A DNA stretch of 64,000 nucleotides from an uncultured Clostridia bacterium (GTDB lineage: Bacteria; Bacillota; Clostridia; Peptostreptococcales; Anaerovoracaceae): the NCBI GenBank assembly GCA_937900415.1, contig CALCEY010000004.1:62001-126000 (forward strand), in the 5' to 3' direction. Numbering within the stretch: the stretch's first letter is position 1; each line of letters begins with the position of its first letter. Under the pieces are notes generated by a model that did no database searches, was not told the DNA's origin, and saw nothing but the letters and a program-made list of their open reading frames with translations. Below, piece by piece: positions 9,060-17,579 of the stretch. Both the position numbers and the translations under genes were made by a program.

Positions 9060-10278
9060 TATTTACGTTTCCTCCTTCTACGGTTATTTTCTGTATAGCT
9101 CGTATTTTAAGCGGCAAAGCGAAAAGGTTGATAAAGCCTTCCGCATCGCTCTGGTTATAAACTTCGTCCTTGCTGAAGGTTGCGAATTCTTCATTGTAAA
9201 GCGAATATACGGCTTTTCTTCCCGTAACTGTTGCCGAGCCTTTATAAAGCTTCATTCTTACTGTTCCTGTAATAAGCTTCTGAGTAGAATCCACAAAAGC
9301 GCTTATGGCTTCTCTCAGAGGCGTATACCATAATCCGTCATATACCAGCTGGGAAAATTTCTGCGCAACGATGTTCTTGTACTGGGTTGTATCTCTGTCC
9401 AATATCAACTGTTCCAGCCCCTCGTGTGCGGCAAACAGTATGGTTCCGCCGGGGGTCTCGTAAACGCCCCTCGACTTCATGCCCACGAGACGGTTTTCGA
9501 TAATATCCACCGTTCCCACTCCGTTTCTGCTGCCCATCTCGTTAAGCTTTGTGAGAAGAGAAATACAATCCATTTTTTCTCCGTCTATTCCGACCGGAAT
9601 TCCCTTTTCAAATTCTATTTCCACGTATTCAGGTTTGTCAGGCGCTTTTTCAGGCGGAACGCTGAGAACATGAATACTGTCGAGATGTTCGTTCCATGGG
9701 TTTTCCAGCTCTCCTCCCTCATGACTTATATGCCAGATGTTTTCATCACGGCTGTATATCTTCTTTGTAGTCTGGCTGATAGGAATATTATGTTCTTTTG
9801 CATATTCTATCAGTTCTTCACGGGAATGAAGATCCCATGAGCGCCATGGCGCTATGATTTTAATGGCCGGATTCAGCGCTTTTACGGTCACTTCAAAACG
9901 CACCTGATCGTTGCCCTTGCCCGTACATCCGTGGGCTATGTAAAATGCGTTTTCCTTTTCCGCAATCTCTACCAGCTTCTTTGCCATAAGAGGTCTTGCC
10001 ATGGAGGTTCCCAGCATATACTGACCTTCATATATGGCTCCTGCTTTCAGCGTCGGCCATATGAAATCTGTAATGAATTCTTCTCTTATATCGAGAGTAT
10101 ATGCCTTGCTTGCCCCTGTAGTCAAAGCCTTCTTCTCGATAGCTTCAAAATCTTCTTTTTGTCCGGCGTCACAGCATACGGCAATTATATCAAAGTCTGT
10201 ATTTTCTTTGAGCCATGCCATGATAACTGAAGTGTCCAATCCGCCGGAGTACGCCAAAATTACTTTTTCTTTTTCCAT
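9010..10278 (-). CDS. argG: Argininosuccinate synthase
   Basis: Joins citrulline and aspartate using ATP to make argininosuccinate. The N-terminal pyrophosphatase loop AYSGGLDTSVI and the GCTGKGNDQVRFE segment are diagnostic. The 422 residues are slightly longer than the usual 400 or so because of a C-terminal tail that overlaps argH. AGGAG lies upstream of the ATG. It forms an argGH operon with its own promoter and a possible arginine operator. Biosynthesis of ornithine and citrulline must be encoded elsewhere. Confidence 0.97.
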   Translation of the reverse strand: MEKEKVILAYSGGLDTSVIMAWLKENTDFDIIAVCCDAGQKEDFEAIEKKALTTGASKAYTLDIREEFITDFIWPTLKAGAIYEGQYMLGTSMARPLMAKKLVEIAEKENAFYIAHGCTGKGNDQVRFEVTVKALNPAIKIIAPWRSWDLHSREELIEYAKEHNIPISQTTKKIYSRDENIWHISHEGGELENPWNEHLDSIHVLSVPPEKAPDKPEYVEIEFEKGIPVGIDGEKMDCISLLTKLNEMGSRNGVGTVDIIENRLVGMKSRGVYETPGGTILFAAHEGLEQLILDRDTTQYKNIVAQKFSQLVYDGLWYTPLREAISAFVDSTQKLITGTVRMKLYKGSATVTGRKAVYSLYNEEFATFSKDEVYNQSDAEGFINLFALPLKIRAIQKITVEGGNVNNEALERKVLKGGDFIR

Positions 10279-10402
10279 CCCACTATATCTCCTGTATTTT
10301 TATGATTTCCTGCAAGCTTGTTTTTCTTTGCAGGGATTTAGTTTTATACGCTGTCGGCTTTTATGGGTCGCCTGTTCTCACAATTTATATGCCCATTCAG
10401 CT

Positions 10403-10420
10403 TATGCATAAAAATTAAAA
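10403..10420 (-). promoter_or_regulatory. Possible ARG box ahead of argG
   Basis: The 18-base segment TATGCATAAAAATTAAAA matches the ArgR operator consensus TNTGAATWWWWATTCANW at all but two positions. It sits just downstream of the predicted -10, where a repressor would block transcription. AT-rich sequence makes chance matches likely, so this is a candidate only. Confidence 0.35.
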
Positions 10421-10430
10421 TAATATAATT

Positions 10431-10458
10431 ATTATACATAACATTTCAGGAAATGCAA
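10431..10458 (-). promoter_or_regulatory. Predicted sigma-A promoter of argGH
   Basis: On the minus strand TTGCAT (-35) is followed after 16 bases by a perfect TATAAT (-10, 10431-10436). It lies about 150 bases upstream of argG. Confidence 0.5.
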
Positions 10459-10870
10459 CACTGTTTATACAAAAAAATAAATTTTATTGCATCGTACTGA
10501 ACACAGTACCGTATAGTGCACTGCAAAAAATTTTATTATATTTATAACTTGTTATGAAAATTTATAATATATAGGTTTCCCCGTCAGTTTATGTGTTTTT
10601 TACCGTCATTGACGTATTTTGATTATTCTGCTGCCACCGTTACTGAATTCCGCCAAATAAAATACCGTCAAAATTAGTAATTATAAAAAGGAAATTACAG
10701 CATCTAAAGCATACTGCTTCTAAGCCGTAATATATAAAAAAACAGACGCAGAGGGATAAGATAAACTATAATATTATGGGCGTTCAAAGACTAAACGCAA
10801 TATAACAAGGCCTGTTTTCAAATACCCATAAACTTTTTACAGCCAATCTTTACATGTATTTTACCTCGAT
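10459..10870. other. AT-rich intergenic region with no recognised gene
   Basis: Over 400 bases between divergent argG and the HAD gene. TACCGTCA occurs twice (near 10602 and 10665), the first time as part of a small CGTCA/TGACG inverted repeat. Several A/T tracts are present. I find no coding sequence with a ribosome site and no RNA family that I recognise. Confidence 0.4.
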
Positions 10871-10896
10871 TTGATTTAAAAAACGAGATATTGGCA

Positions 10897-10902
10897 TATA
10901 AT
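10897..10902 (+). promoter_or_regulatory. Possible -10 element of the HAD-phosphatase gene
   Basis: A perfect TATAAT lies 24 bases upstream of the start codon. The nearest -35-like hexamer, TTGATT at 10871-10876, is 20 bases away, longer than optimal, so the promoter is uncertain. It would leave a very short leader. Confidence 0.35.
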
Positions 10903-10925
10903 ATAAGCTGAAAGGAGGAGAGTAT

Positions 10926-11705
10926 ATGGAAAAACTTAAAGCGAAAAAAGGCTTCATATGCGATATGGACGGCGTAATATATCACGGCGACAAGTTGCTG
11001 CCTGGTGTAAAAGAGTTTGTGGACTGGCTCTACAAAAATAATAAAGAATTTTTATTTCTGACCAATAACAGCAGCAAGACTCCGCTTGAACTCAAGCTTA
11101 AGCTAAAAACTATGGGACTTGACGTAGATGAAACTCATTTTTATACCAGCGCCCTGGCCACTGCTAAATTCGTCAGCCAGCAGTCTCCGCAGTGCAGCGC
11201 TTACGTTATCGGCGATTCTGGTTTGATAGGCGCATTGTACCAGGAGGGAATCGCCATCACAGATAAAAATCCCGACTACGTGATAGTCGGTGAAAGCCAT
11301 ACCTATAGTTATGAAACTGTCAATAAGGCCGTTTCTCTTGTATTGGGAGGAGCCAAGCTTATAGGCACAAATTCCGACTTAACAGGCCCTACAACTGAAG
11401 GAATAGCTCCCGCATGCCGAGCTCTGATTTCTCCCATCGAAATGGCTACAGGAAAAAAAGCTTATTTCATAGGCAAGCCGAATCCTCTGATGATGAGAAC
11501 CGGTCTGCGAATGCTGGGAATCCACTCTGACGAGGCTGCCATGATAGGCGATCGTATGGATACGGATATAGTGGCCGGTATAGAATCAGGACTGGACACA
11601 ATACTGGTTCTTTCAGGAGTTACTTCAACGTCAGATATAAGTCTGTTTCCATACAGGCCAAGGCTTATCTTAAGCGGAGTCGGAGATATAGCCTATGAAA
11701 AATAA
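10926..11705 (+). CDS. HAD-superfamily (type IIA, NagD/p-nitrophenylphosphatase-like) hydrolase
   Basis: A 259-residue phosphatase of the HAD-IIA group. Motif I DMDGVIYHGD holds the nucleophilic and acid/base aspartates near residues 14-16. TNNSS (motif II), GKPNPLM (motif III lysine) and GDRMDTDI (motif IV) follow in order, with the cap domain between II and III. Family members dephosphorylate nucleoside monophosphates or small sugar phosphates, and substrate cannot be assigned. AAGGAGG precedes the ATG. It is monocistronic, with a terminator beginning at the stop codon. Confidence 0.85.
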   Translation: MEKLKAKKGFICDMDGVIYHGDKLLPGVKEFVDWLYKNNKEFLFLTNNSSKTPLELKLKLKTMGLDVDETHFYTSALATAKFVSQQSPQCSAYVIGDSGLIGALYQEGIAITDKNPDYVIVGESHTYSYETVNKAVSLVLGGAKLIGTNSDLTGPTTEGIAPACRALISPIEMATGKKAYFIGKPNPLMMRTGLRMLGIHSDEAAMIGDRMDTDIVAGIESGLDTILVLSGVTSTSDISLFPYRPRLILSGVGDIAYEK

Positions 11706-11745
11706 AATGCCGCTGTGCACAGAGGACGGCGGCGTTTTATTTTCA
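11704..11745. terminator. Bidirectional terminator between HAD gene and xpt
   Basis: Arms AAAATGCCGCTGT (11704-11716) and ACGGCGGCGTTTT (11725-11737) pair with two wobbles. T-rich sequence follows on the plus strand and T-rich sequence also follows on the minus strand. It can serve the plus-strand HAD gene and the convergent kdpDE-xpt operon. Confidence 0.75.
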
Positions 11746-11832
11746 TTTTGTTTTCATTTTTGGCATGTGGACATCATCACGTTTCAATGCAAGCGAGATA
11801 GAAAAATGCTCTCTCTATAAATTTTTCTCTCA

Positions 11833-12414
11833 CTAAGACTCTCTGAATTTGATTTCACCCGTCTCATAATTCATTCCGTCCACTATAGCCAGCGACTCAA
11901 GATGATACCCAAGATTTCTTATTATCCTGCCTCCGTTCTGAAAGCCCTTTTCAATCGCTATTCCTATGCCGGAAACAGAGGCGCCGGCTTCACTTACAAT
12001 TTTTATCAAGCCCTGAAGCGCACAGCCATTAGCCAGAAAATCATCTATTATCAAAACCTTGTCTTCATCTTTAAGAAATTTTTTCGATACTATTATCTGA
12101 TTTTTATTCTTATGGGTAAACGATTCAACCTCGGCAGTATATACCTCGCCTGAAATATTGACACTTTTAGATTTTTTTGCAAAAACAACGGGTACGTTAA
12201 AATGCTGAGCCACTATGCAGGCTATGCCTATGCCGGATGCTTCTATCGTCAGAATTTTATTTATTTCATCCCCCTCAAAGCGCCTTTTAAATTCAGCGCC
12301 CATCAGGTTAAACAGCTCAATATCCATCTGATGATTTAAAAAGCTGTCGACCTTAAGAACATTCCCTTCTTTTACTATTCCGTCTTTTGCTATTCTTTCT
12401 TCTAAAAAATTCAT
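11833..12414 (-). CDS. xpt: Xanthine phosphoribosyltransferase
   Basis: Converts xanthine and PRPP to XMP in purine salvage. The 193 residues carry the type I PRTase PRPP-binding motif VLIIDDFLANGCAL, with an N-terminal hood typical of Xpt. AAGGAG lies upstream of the ATG. It is 20 bases downstream of kdpE and is probably the last gene of the kinase-regulator operon. No purine riboswitch precedes it, unlike the usual xpt-pbuX arrangement. This suggests that control has passed to the K+-responsive operon, which is inference. Confidence 0.92.
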   Translation of the reverse strand: MNFLEERIAKDGIVKEGNVLKVDSFLNHQMDIELFNLMGAEFKRRFEGDEINKILTIEASGIGIACIVAQHFNVPVVFAKKSKSVNISGEVYTAEVESFTHKNKNQIIVSKKFLKDEDKVLIIDDFLANGCALQGLIKIVSEAGASVSGIGIAIEKGFQNGGRIIRNLGYHLESLAIVDGMNYETGEIKFRES

Positions 12415-12434
12415 TCTTGCTCCTTCAGATCTTT

Positions 12435-13133
12435 TCAGATTCTCATCATTCTGTAGCCCACCCCTATATGTGTCTGAATATACTGAGGCGAACCCGGCTC
12501 TGCCTCGATTTTCTTTCTCAAGGTCGCCATAAATACTCGCAGGGAAGCCACGTCGTTTTCCCAGCTGCTACCCCATATTTTCTGCGTAATAAACGTGTGT
12601 GTCAATACTTTTCCGACATTCTTTGCCAAAAGACATAAAATTTTATACTCTATCGGCGTCAAATGCAATTCTTTTCCTTTAAGGTATGCGCATCCAGCCG
12701 AATAATCTATCTTAAGCTCTCCATTCTCAAATACTGAAGCGACAGAATACGGCTCTGCCTGCATAGCGGCAAGCCGCCGCTGCATTACCCTTATTCTGGC
12801 CAGCAGCTCTTCGACCGAAAACGGCTTGGTAAGATAATCGTCCGCTCCTGCGTCAAGCGCTTTTATTTTGTCTGCGTCTTCGCTCCGAGCACTTATTACT
12901 ATTATCGGCATGTTGGACCAGGATCTCACTCTGTTTATAACCTCCACGCCGTCCATATCAGGAAGTCCCAGATCAAGAAGTATGACGTCAGGATTGTGTG
13001 AAGAGGCTTCCATTATGGCCTGTTCGCCGCTTGGCGCTACGATATATCTGTAATCATGCGCTTTAAGAGTAGTAGTTATAAGATTTCTGACCGGCGCGTC
13101 ATCTTCGACCACCAATATTAACATTTTATTCAT
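12435..13133 (-). CDS. kdpE: KdpE-like OmpR-family response regulator
   Basis: DNA-binding partner of the adjacent kinase, expected to switch on kdp transcription at low K+ or osmotic stress. The receiver domain (about 1-115) has acidic pair Glu10/Asp11-12 and phospho-acceptor Asp54 in ILLDLGLPDMDG. The winged-helix effector (about 130-230) contains HLTPIEYKILCLLAKN. It overlaps the kinase gene by 8 bases (ATGAATAA), which indicates translational coupling. The assignment to KdpE rests on similarity plus the neighbouring KdpD-type kinase. Confidence 0.88.
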   Translation of the reverse strand: MNKMLILVVEDDAPVRNLITTTLKAHDYRYIVAPSGEQAIMEASSHNPDVILLDLGLPDMDGVEVINRVRSWSNMPIIVISARSEDADKIKALDAGADDYLTKPFSVEELLARIRVMQRRLAAMQAEPYSVASVFENGELKIDYSAGCAYLKGKELHLTPIEYKILCLLAKNVGKVLTHTFITQKIWGSSWENDVASLRVFMATLRKKIEAEPGSPQYIQTHIGVGYRMMRI

Positions 13134-14718
13134 GAACCTTCACCTCCCCGGCAGGCAATATTATTCTGAAAACAGTACCCTTTGGTACGTTGTCCCTTAC
13201 TTCTATAGTTCCTCCATGAGCGCTGACTATGGTTTTGCACAGATAAAGTCCCAGACCAATGCTTCTTCGGCTGTCTGCTACACTGTTATTGCCGCAGTAA
13301 AACATGTCGAAAATTTTCGTCTTGTCCTCGTCTGATATTCCCGGTCCGTTATCGGCAATTTCAACAATCGCCTTATCTTGAACTCTGTCTGTAGCAATAT
13401 TTATTTCCGAACCTGGAGGAGTATACTTTAAAGCATTATCTACTATGTTTATTATTACCTGAACCATAAGTCTTGCGTCCATATTTACAAAAAGAAAATC
13501 TTCTTTTTCATCGAAGTTTATCTTATGCGATGTACGTTTCTTATCAACATGACTAAGGGCTTCTGATATAACTTCATCCATAAGCTGAGGTGACATTGAA
13601 AGCGCCATCCTCCCATCCTCAAGTCTGGTCACTGCAAGCAGGTTCTCCACCAGATTTATAAGCCACATTGAATCGTCATATATAGCCTCGTATATGACCT
13701 TTTTTGCTTCCTCTTCAAAACTGTCGCCATCAAAAATCAAATTGCTTGCATTGCCGAATATCGACGTAAGGGGAGTTCTTAAATCATGTGAAATAGCTCT
13801 GAGCAAATCAGCCCTCAGCTGCTCGTTCTTTGCCAATACGGATGCTTTCTCTTTTTCCCTGTAGTTTCTGCCGTTTTCAAGAGCAAGGGCACATTCCCCC
13901 AAGACGGAAAGCATTATACTGTTTTCAAAGGAATTGAGCCTTCCCTTTTGCAAATCTATTCCGATTACTCCAAAAACCCTGTCGTTGAACCTTACTGCCA
14001 AATACAAGCATTTTGCGTCTGCGAAACTATCTGTTGACGCCCCCGCATGAGTATTATTTTCAAACACCCAAACGGCTGCCGCCCTTTCCTGATCCGTCAG
14101 ATATTCCTCTGAAGACTTTCCCTTTTCCGATGGAAAAAACAACGGTTCCTTAAGTCCCTTATCTGCCAGCTCATATACGATAATATCTCTGTTCAGCAGT
14201 TTTATAAGCTGAGCTGCTGTCGCTTCAATTATTTCCTCGTCAGTATCTACCTTTTGCAAAATCTGATTCGTGTCCAGTAGAACTCCGGCTCTCAAAGCTG
14301 CAAGCTCTGCCTCTTTTGCGTTACGCTTCAGCTTCTTCACAAGGGAGCTTGCAATAAAGGCCACAGTAAACATTATTAAAAAAGTAGCGGGATAACCATT
14401 GTCATATGCTAAAAATGTAAGCTTTGGGTCGGTAAAGAAAAAATTAAAAACTAAAACGCTGGCAACCGACGAAGCAAGGCTGTAGACTCTTCCCTCCGTT
14501 ATTACTGCAATAATCAGCACTCCGAGTATGTATACTATTATTATATTTGCTTCCGTAAAGCCCCATCTGCTGAACAGCAATCCGATTATCGTAGCCGCAC
14601 CAAGTATTCCCACGCTCTTAAGTGTGTTGATTATATATTCTTTCGCCGCAGCGTTTTCTCTGCGGTTAGATCTGTGATTGTTTTTTCCGCCCGCAACTTC
14701 AAAATCAATATTCTTCAA
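13126..14718 (-). CDS. KdpD C-terminal-type sensor histidine kinase (lacks the KdpD/USP input domains)
   Basis: A 530-residue membrane kinase equal to the back half of KdpD. It has a DUF4118 four-helix membrane block (about 30-130), a GAF-like domain (about 150-275), HisKA with ISHDLRTPL (His311), and HATPase with N-box NIVDNALKYT (Asn428) and DNGPGI. The N-terminal KdpD Walker-type domain and the USP domain are absent; they occur in the separate gene at 20762-22786, which repeats the DUF4118-GAF module but has no kinase. The start is TTG with GGGAGG eight bases upstream; no ATG fits. It is cotranscribed with kdpE and xpt. Full-length KdpD is about 900 residues. Confidence 0.85.
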   Translation of the reverse strand: MKNIDFEVAGGKNNHRSNRRENAAAKEYIINTLKSVGILGAATIIGLLFSRWGFTEANIIIVYILGVLIIAVITEGRVYSLASSVASVLVFNFFFTDPKLTFLAYDNGYPATFLIMFTVAFIASSLVKKLKRNAKEAELAALRAGVLLDTNQILQKVDTDEEIIEATAAQLIKLLNRDIIVYELADKGLKEPLFFPSEKGKSSEEYLTDQERAAAVWVFENNTHAGASTDSFADAKCLYLAVRFNDRVFGVIGIDLQKGRLNSFENSIMLSVLGECALALENGRNYREKEKASVLAKNEQLRADLLRAISHDLRTPLTSIFGNASNLIFDGDSFEEEAKKVIYEAIYDDSMWLINLVENLLAVTRLEDGRMALSMSPQLMDEVISEALSHVDKKRTSHKINFDEKEDFLFVNMDARLMVQVIINIVDNALKYTPPGSEINIATDRVQDKAIVEIADNGPGISDEDKTKIFDMFYCGNNSVADSRRSIGLGLYLCKTIVSAHGGTIEVRDNVPKGTVFRIILPAGEVKVHE

Positions 14719-14872
14719 TTTAGGCGCCTCCCGTATTTCTAATCCCTATTTACATTTATAATAACACAGCTGAATTCACGTTCCCAGCCCTAATATATTT
14801 ATCTATCTGAACAAAACTCATTCGCTTATCTGAACGTTTATCCGTCATCTTTGAGGATACATTTAGAATCAG

Positions 14873-15529
14873 TTAAACCTCCCATAGATGCAAACTCTTT
14901 TGCAGCTCGTTATATTCTCCTAAAATAATCATTATCTGACCTTTTTCAAGACGTGTGTCTGAGGAAACGTCAAACAACATCTTGCCATCTTTGCTTAGAG
15001 CCATTATAGTTGCGTTATGCTTCTGTCTTATATTTATATCTCCTACAGTTCTTCCGGCCCAGGCTTTAGGAACGCCGGTCTCGACTAACACATAACCTTC
15101 CTCCAGCTCTACGTAATCCAAAACATTACTTCCGCTGCATTTTACAGCAGTCCAGGTAGCTATTTCTTTTTCAGGATACACGACTTCATCTGCACCGTTT
15201 CTCAGGAGAAACTTTGCCTGCACGTCTCTTGCAGCCCTTGAAACCACTTTTTGAGCGCCTAAATCCTTTAACAGCGAGGTTGTCTCAAGGGAACTTTGAA
15301 AATCGCTGCCTATCGCTACTATACACACGTCATAATTTCTCACACCCAAAGATGCAAGAAATTCTTCGTCGGTGCTGTCTCCAATCTGGGCAGTAGTTAC
15401 AAAGGGCAAAATTGCATTTACCTTTTCTTCGCTCTTGTCTATAGCCATCACCTGCTGGTTAAGCTCGTTAAGCTTAATCGCTATATGCTTTCCGAATCGT
15501 CCGAGTCCTATCAGTAATATTGATTTCAT
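14873..15529 (-). CDS. ktrA: Ktr/Trk potassium uptake regulatory subunit (RCK)
   Basis: Cytosolic gating ring of a KtrAB-type K+ system. RCK_N Rossmann fold with GLGRFGKHIA (NAD/ATP-binding glycine motif) spans about residues 1-130, followed by an RCK_C domain (about 135-215). It is 218 residues from the ATG at 15529, which has GGGAGG seven bases upstream; eight extra upstream codons are unlikely. One RCK pair only, so it is KtrA/KtrC-like rather than the double-length TrkA. It lies 46 bases after the membrane subunit. RCK_C domains of KtrA bind cyclic di-AMP in other Firmicutes, and the same is possible here. Confidence 0.9.
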   Translation of the reverse strand: MKSILLIGLGRFGKHIAIKLNELNQQVMAIDKSEEKVNAILPFVTTAQIGDSTDEEFLASLGVRNYDVCIVAIGSDFQSSLETTSLLKDLGAQKVVSRAARDVQAKFLLRNGADEVVYPEKEIATWTAVKCSGSNVLDYVELEEGYVLVETGVPKAWAGRTVGDINIRQKHNATIMALSKDGKMLFDVSSDTRLEKGQIMIILGEYNELQKSLHLWEV

Positions 15530-15575
15530 CTTCTTTCCTCCCTCTCGCCCCAAAGGCTGTTCTTTATTTTAAGCT

Positions 15576-16913
15576 TTATCCTACGGTTATTTTTTCTTTA
15601 GGCAGCTTTGAAGAAATTCTGTGTCCTCCTGACATCGCTGCAAACACAAGAGTCAAGCCTCCTACTCTGCCAAGAAACATCAGTCCCATCAGAATTGCCT
15701 TTGACGCGGCGCCAAGCCCAGGCGTTATTCCAAGAGAAAGCCCTACGGTTCCTATTGCCGAAGCCGCCTCAAAAAGACCAGACATCAAAGGAACTCCTTC
15801 TATATTGCTTATCAAAGCTCCGCCAACTGAAAAAGAAATTATATACATCATAAATATGGTAATGGCATATTTAACAGTTTCTTCGGAAATACTGCGATTA
15901 AACAGTCGAACTTCTTCCCTCTTTCCGAAAGTCGCTATACATGCAGCTATCAATACAGCCACGGTAGTTGTTTTGATTCCTCCTGCCGTAGAACCCGGAG
16001 ACCCTCCGAATATCATCAGTATTATGGTAAACAGCTGTCCCGTTTCGCTCATTTGCGTCAAATCCGCTGTATTAAAGCCTGCCGTCCTCGGCGTAACGCT
16101 TTGAAACAGCGATTCCCATATTCTCTCCTCTATCGGTTCTCCTTTAAACTCGAATATAAAAAAATAAAGAAATGAAACGCCAATCATAACCGCAGTAACA
16201 AAAACAATCGTCTTGCTCTGCAATCTGTATTTCCTTATTCTGCCTCCGTTGCTCCTTACATCATCCCATGTAAGAAATCCTATCCCTCCGATGATTATTA
16301 AGAGCATTATCGTAATATTTATTACCGGATTTACATTGTAGGATGTGAGAGATGAAAAGGGTGCTTTTATGCCCATCAGGTCAAAGCCTGCGTTGCAAAA
16401 GGCAGAAACCGAATGAAATATCGAATACCACAGGCCCTTTGCGGCTCCGAATTCTCTGCAAAATACAAATGAAAGCAGCAATGCGCCCAATATTTCTATA
16501 ATAAAAGTTGTCTTTATGATAAATCCCGCAAGACGTACTATTCCGCCGACTTTCGGTGCAGAAAGTGCTTCCTGCATAGCGCTTCTGTGCATAAGACCTA
16601 TTCTCTGACCTGAAACGATGAGAAATGAAGCTACTACGGTTATTACTCCCATTCCTCCTATCTGAATCAATAAGAGTATTATAAGCTGTCCGAACATTGA
16701 CCAATATTCGGCTGTATCGTGAATGACAAGCCCTGTTACGCAGACTGCTGAAGTTGAAGTAAAAAGCGCGTCGATAAATGGCGTTTTCTCACCATCGGCT
16801 GTGGAAACAGGAAGCATGAGAAGCAAACTGCCAACTAAAATAACGATGGCAAATCCTACAGTTATAGTCTGAAACGCCGTCAATCTTTTTCTTTTTTTCA
16901 CATGCTCCATCAT
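15576..16913 (-). CDS. ktrB: Ktr/Trk potassium uptake membrane subunit
   Basis: K+-translocating subunit with four membrane-pore-membrane repeats. The selectivity segments are visible as TSTSAVCVTGLV, HSVSAFCNAGFDL, SVTPRTAGFNTADL and AASAIGTVGLSLG. The 445 residues match KtrB length. The first codons read ATGATG; a weak AGG lies upstream. It is followed by ktrA and preceded by a small membrane-protein gene at 17079-17285. Clustering with kdp and KdpDE-like genes supports a shared role in K+ homeostasis. Confidence 0.93.
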   Translation of the reverse strand: MMEHVKKRKRLTAFQTITVGFAIVILVGSLLLMLPVSTADGEKTPFIDALFTSTSAVCVTGLVIHDTAEYWSMFGQLIILLLIQIGGMGVITVVASFLIVSGQRIGLMHRSAMQEALSAPKVGGIVRLAGFIIKTTFIIEILGALLLSFVFCREFGAAKGLWYSIFHSVSAFCNAGFDLMGIKAPFSSLTSYNVNPVINITIMLLIIIGGIGFLTWDDVRSNGGRIRKYRLQSKTIVFVTAVMIGVSFLYFFIFEFKGEPIEERIWESLFQSVTPRTAGFNTADLTQMSETGQLFTIILMIFGGSPGSTAGGIKTTTVAVLIAACIATFGKREEVRLFNRSISEETVKYAITIFMMYIISFSVGGALISNIEGVPLMSGLFEAASAIGTVGLSLGITPGLGAASKAILMGLMFLGRVGGLTLVFAAMSGGHRISSKLPKEKITVG

Positions 16914-17078
16914 ACACGCTTAACCTGCCATAAATCTTAATATTTCTTAATACGTTCCTTATTCTCTATTATTATTGGTTAAGAATGTATAAATATAATC
17001 TAAAAAGATATTAAGACGGCATAAAGATTTTATATGCGCCGTTATTTTCGATATGTTTCCTGGCCGCAAGCTTTCATG

Positions 17079-17285
17079 TCAGGCTATCGCAGCTGCAAGG
17101 GGATATATTGCAAGAATAGTTATTCCTCCTATTATAGCGGTCGTAAGAATGGGGATTCCGACAAAAGTAAGTATTATCGCCAACGTCGGATGTTTTAGAT
17201 AAAATTTCCCAAGCTTCACATCAAGAAGGCTTCTCTTTTTATTAACCTTACTAACTTTATTAACTCTTTCGGTCATTATTCTCAT
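17079..17285 (-). CDS. Small basic single-helix membrane protein, function unknown
   Basis: A 68-residue protein with a basic N-terminus (about 1-30, many Lys/Arg) followed by a hydrophobic stretch of roughly 35 residues (KHPTLAIILTFVGIPIL onward) that can cross the membrane once or as a hairpin. AAAGGA precedes the ATG. It is the first gene ahead of ktrB-ktrA in the same direction (165 bases to ktrB), and a strong terminator isolates it from the symporter upstream. I do not recognise a family. Position suggests a K+-transport accessory peptide, comparable in spirit to KdpF, but this is inference. Confidence 0.5.
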   Translation of the reverse strand: MRIMTERVNKVSKVNKKRSLLDVKLGKFYLKHPTLAIILTFVGIPILTTAIIGGITILAIYPLAAAIA

Positions 17286-17502
17286 TTCGTTTTCCTTTAG
17301 GGACGGCTCTGCGGCCTCCCGCCTTGAAGTCCATAGATTAAAAGCCCGCCTCTTTTAAGCTTCCTCTCGTTTTATTGCTGCGCTTAATTTCAGACAGCCG
17401 CCGGCAACGCCAAGCAGCAGAGGTATGCACGGCTTCCTGCTCCAAAATATATGATAAACGGTTTTCCATTAAGAAAACTTTAAGAAGGACTACAGTAAAT
17501 TA
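17286..17502 (-). other. Possible structured leader of the ktr operon
   Basis: About 217 bases between the symporter terminator and the 68-aa gene. On the minus strand it contains TTAAAAG/CTTTTAA (7-bp arms at 17338-17344 and 17352-17358, loop AGGCGGG) and a further GGGAGGC/GCCGTCCC pairing close to the ribosome site. I looked for the ydaO/cyclic-di-AMP riboswitch, common ahead of ktr genes, and do not see its conserved segments. Confidence 0.35.
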
Positions 17503-17538
17503 AGACAAAATAAAAAAGCGGGCCAAAGCAGCCCGCTT
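17503..17538 (-). terminator. Terminator of the Na+ symporter gene
   Basis: Perfect 8-bp stem AAGCGGGC (17516-17523) and GCCCGCTT (17531-17538) with a 7-base loop, followed on the minus strand by TTTTTTATTTTG partly continuous with the stem. Confidence 0.9.
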
Positions 17539-17579
17539 ATAAAATACCACGTATACCGTATGACACACATATCAGCCTG

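Noticed and set aside
12415..12434. Purine riboswitch before xpt
   Set aside because: Only 20 bases separate kdpE and xpt, too short for the aptamer.
17286..17502. ydaO/cyclic-di-AMP riboswitch ahead of ktr
   Set aside because: I looked for its conserved GGGTGAATCC-like and adjacent segments on the minus strand and did not find them.
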